Of a DNA stretch of 7,701 nt, positions 5,585 through 7,701 are shown piece by piece. The position numbers were made by a program, and so were the translations under genes. The notes below the pieces were generated by a model, which made no database searches, was not told the origin of the DNA, and worked only from the letters and a program-made list of their open reading frames with translations. Positions within the stretch are counted from its first letter, which is position 1. Each line of letters opens with the position of its first letter. The DNA comes from Bacteroidales bacterium (GTDB lineage: Bacteria; Bacteroidota; Bacteroidia; Bacteroidales; UBA12077), in the NCBI GenBank assembly GCA_030156305.1, contig JASGMZ010000143.1:1-7701 (forward strand). The letters are read 5' to 3'.

Positions 5585-7701
5585 TTAAACTTCATTTTCT
5601 ATCATTTTATATATTAGTATCAATCCTGTAGGTTTTTTAAAATGGTTTAGCAGGATATTTATAGACCATTCAATATCAACTATTTTATCTCCGGATGCCT
5701 TTACCTGCGTTTTATAATTGCAATTCTGCGATTCATGCAATATTTTATTCAAATCTTTAACAACCTTTTCCTGGTTTGATGCTGGAATAAATAGCTGAAT
5801 AAAATTTTTATTCAGTGTTGATTTATGTGTTTTACCGAATAATTTTTCAGCTCGGGGATTAAACTCCAGTACTTTCATGTCGGTTGATAATCGAATGATA
5901 ACATCTGAAGAGGTATTTAAGATCAATCGATGCATTTGATCGGTTTCCATTAATTCCCCTTCCAATTGTTTAATATTGGAATTGTCAATAAAAGTGATTA
6001 CCAAACCATCTATTCTATCGTCAGAAGTGCGATAAGGCATAATGCGAACTGAAAACCATCGATTATCTTTTGTAGGAATTTGTTTTTGGATAAAAACAAG
6101 CGTTCGCAATACTTCATGTGCATCAGTCGCCAGGTCTGGATAAGATAGGTCGGATACCAAATCGGTAATGGGCCGCCCGATATCACTTTTTATTAGTTTA
6201 AAAATTTTGGTTACTTTATTGGTGTAACGACGAATATTTAACTCTTTATCAAGGAATAGTGTAGCAATATCGGTACTATTCAACAAATTTTTCATATCGT
6301 TATCTACCTGTAAATATTCATCAACCTTGGACTGTAGTTCAGCATTTACTGTTTGCAATTCTTCATTCAGGCTTTGCATTTCTTCTTTTGAAGTAGTAAG
6401 CTCTTCGTTAGAGGATTGCAGCTCTTCGTTGGTTGATTGCAATTCTTCATTGGTAGATTTTTGTTCTTCCTGAGCCGTTTGCATCTCTTCGATATAGCTC
6501 TGCATCTCTTCACGTGTACGTTGTAACTCTTCTTCCAGTTCTGCCTGCCTGATACTATGTACATTATCGTCTCCTTTATTGGTCTTTAATTTAATTTCGT
6601 CGGTTTTGGGCAAATCAAGAAAAACGATCATGATCATGCCTTTTAAAACATCAGGTTTGTCAATCCAATGAATTTTAACATTTACGTTTTGTGCACCTCC
6701 ATTATTGCCTATTTTTACGTGATGTAAAATAACCGTTTCTTTTGTTTTTAAAGCTTTACGAAATGCAGCAGGAAATTCGTTGCGCAAACCTTCGCGCAGC
6801 ATGGCAAAAATATTCATGTTAGCTTTACCAACCGATGGTTCCAGATATTTCCCCGTACGTCCGCTTATATATATGATGTCCCCTGATTCATTTACCAAAA
6901 CACCCGGAGGTGAAAAATGCTGCAATAAAAGTTGATCAGCCAAAGATTGAATATTTGTATATGATTTGGGTGCCAGTTTATTTTCAATAGGGGTAGAAGA
7001 AGTTCTGGAAAATGAAGAAGGAAAATTTACTAACTCATGAACTTGTGCGGTAGGTGAATGTTTGAAAATTTTAAGTTTGGCATCAACTGTTGAAAACAGA
7101 TGATTTTGAGTACCAAGTGTTTCAGCGTTTCCTAAAACTATAATTCCATTGGGATTGAGGCTATAAGAGAACAGTCCGAGAATTTTCTTCTGTAATTCAG
7201 AATCCATATATATAAGCATATTGCGGCACGAAATTATGTCCATTTTGGTAAAAGGAGCATCCATAATAATGTTATGTTTTGCAAAAACTACCATTTCCCT
7301 TATTTCAGTTTTAATACGATAGCCATCTTCTGTTTTAACAAAAAAACGGCTCAAACGTTCTGGTGATACATTGACCGAAATATTTTCGGCATAAACTCCT
7401 TTTCTTGCTGCATCTATAGCATCGATATCAAGATCGGTTGCAAATATCTGTAATGAAATATCATTTTGATGATTCTTCTTTTCAATCGCTTCCTTAAATA
7501 CCATGGCTAATGAGTACACTTCTTCACCCGTTGAACATCCCGGCACCCATGCCCGCAAATTGGAACCTTCTTTCAGGTTTTTAAGCAAATCCGGAATCAC
7601 TTTTTCTTTTAATTTTTCCCATAAGCCGGGATCACGGAAAAAACTGGTTACCCCAATTAAAAGTTCTTTAAAAAGAATATCCATTTCTTTAGGATTTTCC
7701 T
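5585..7701 (-). CDS. CheR methyltransferase-PAS fusion protein (partial, N-terminus outside window)
   Basis: The frame is open to the window edge; the ATG at 7684 lies inside the sequence ENPKEMDILFKELL typical of CheR, so it is internal and the true start lies past 7701. In this family a CheB methylesterase domain usually precedes. Numbering from 7684: CheR catalytic domain 1-210 with FFRDP (15-19), the S-adenosylmethionine loop VPGCSTGEE (47-55), FATDLD (81-86) and CRNMLIY (153-159). A PAS-like region lies at about 250-360 and a heptad coiled coil at 375-465 with repeated STNEELQ units. PAS domains follow at about 462-575 and 580-695, then the TAA stop. No histidine kinase domain follows, though many relatives continue into one. 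It would methylate glutamates, on an unknown target, under PAS control, and heads a unit with the PAS-only protein and the kinase. Confidence 0.9.
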   Translation of the reverse strand, partial: ENPKEMDILFKELLIGVTSFFRDPGLWEKLKEKVIPDLLKNLKEGSNLRAWVPGCSTGEEVYSLAMVFKEAIEKKNHQNDISLQIFATDLDIDAIDAARKGVYAENISVNVSPERLSRFFVKTEDGYRIKTEIREMVVFAKHNIIMDAPFTKMDIISCRNMLIYMDSELQKKILGLFSYSLNPNGIIVLGNAETLGTQNHLFSTVDAKLKIFKHSPTAQVHELVNFPSSFSRTSSTPIENKLAPKSYTNIQSLADQLLLQHFSPPGVLVNESGDIIYISGRTGKYLEPSVGKANMNIFAMLREGLRNEFPAAFRKALKTKETVILHHVKIGNNGGAQNVNVKIHWIDKPDVLKGMIMIVFLDLPKTDEIKLKTNKGDDNVHSIRQAELEEELQRTREEMQSYIEEMQTAQEEQKSTNEELQSTNEELQSSNEELTTSKEEMQSLNEELQTVNAELQSKVDEYLQVDNDMKNLLNSTDIATLFLDKELNIRRYTNKVTKIFKLIKSDIGRPITDLVSDLSYPDLATDAHEVLRTLVFIQKQIPTKDNRWFSVRIMPYRTSDDRIDGLVITFIDNSNIKQLEGELMETDQMHRLILNTSSDVIIRLSTDMKVLEFNPRAEKLFGKTHKSTLNKNFIQLFIPASNQEKVVKDLNKILHESQNCNYKTQVKASGDKIVDIEWSINILLNHFKKPTGLILIYKMIENEV

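Noticed and set aside
6367..6564. Second minus-strand frame of 65 codons
   Set aside because: It is a shifted-frame reading of the heptad-repeat region of the CheR-PAS gene; its Lys/Arg/Cys/Asn-rich composition is a by-product of the repeat.
1..7701. tRNA, rRNA, CRISPR array, insertion sequence or integrase
   Set aside because: No cloverleaf, regularly spaced repeats, transposase motif or terminal inverted repeats were seen on either strand.

Overview
The window reads as low-GC chromosomal DNA from a member of the Bacteroidota. Three things point there. Two intergenic regions carry the Bacteroidota-type -7 promoter box (TAnnTTTG on the coding strand). Start codons mostly lack a strong Shine-Dalgarno sequence and sit in AT-rich leaders. 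The protein families (porin-like beta-barrel, lipoprotein with an OmpA-type tail, CheR-PAS fusion, PAS kinase whose N-terminus contains HELEVHQIELEMQ) are common in that phylum. The order or genus cannot be fixed from the sequence. Every supported gene is on the minus strand, so transcription runs from high to low coordinates.

Signalling half (about 3250-7701). The window opens, in transcription order, inside a large protein: a CheR methyltransferase domain, three PAS-like domains and a long heptad coiled coil, with no kinase domain. Its N-terminus lies beyond base 7701. Next come a 186-residue coiled-coil/PAS protein without an output domain, and then a PAS-HisKA-HATPase histidine kinase. 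The PAS-only protein closely resembles the N-terminal half of the kinase. A hairpin followed by a T run lies about 70 nt past the kinase stop. No chemoreceptor, flagellar or CheA gene is visible, so this looks like a regulatory CheR/PAS cascade rather than a classical chemotaxis operon.

Envelope half (1-3150). A two-gene unit encodes a small two-helix membrane protein overlapping by 14 nt an outer-membrane phospholipase A (OMPLA)-like barrel. A second unit encodes a porin-like beta-barrel, a 51-residue lmo0937-type membrane peptide, a 69-residue two-helix membrane protein and a degenerate OmpA-type lipoprotein gene. The lipoprotein gene seems to carry two lesions: a one-base frameshift in the signal peptide, and a stop at the point where the OmpA domain should begin.

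The strongest unexplained signal joins the two envelope units. Upstream of each is the same 41-bp element (35/41 identical), made of two GTTACA half-sites 21 bp apart. It is followed at an identical distance by a TAnCTTTGTAT -7 box. This looks like a shared, probably activator-dependent promoter controlling both units. A third copy of its core 10-mer lies in the gap upstream of the histidine kinase.
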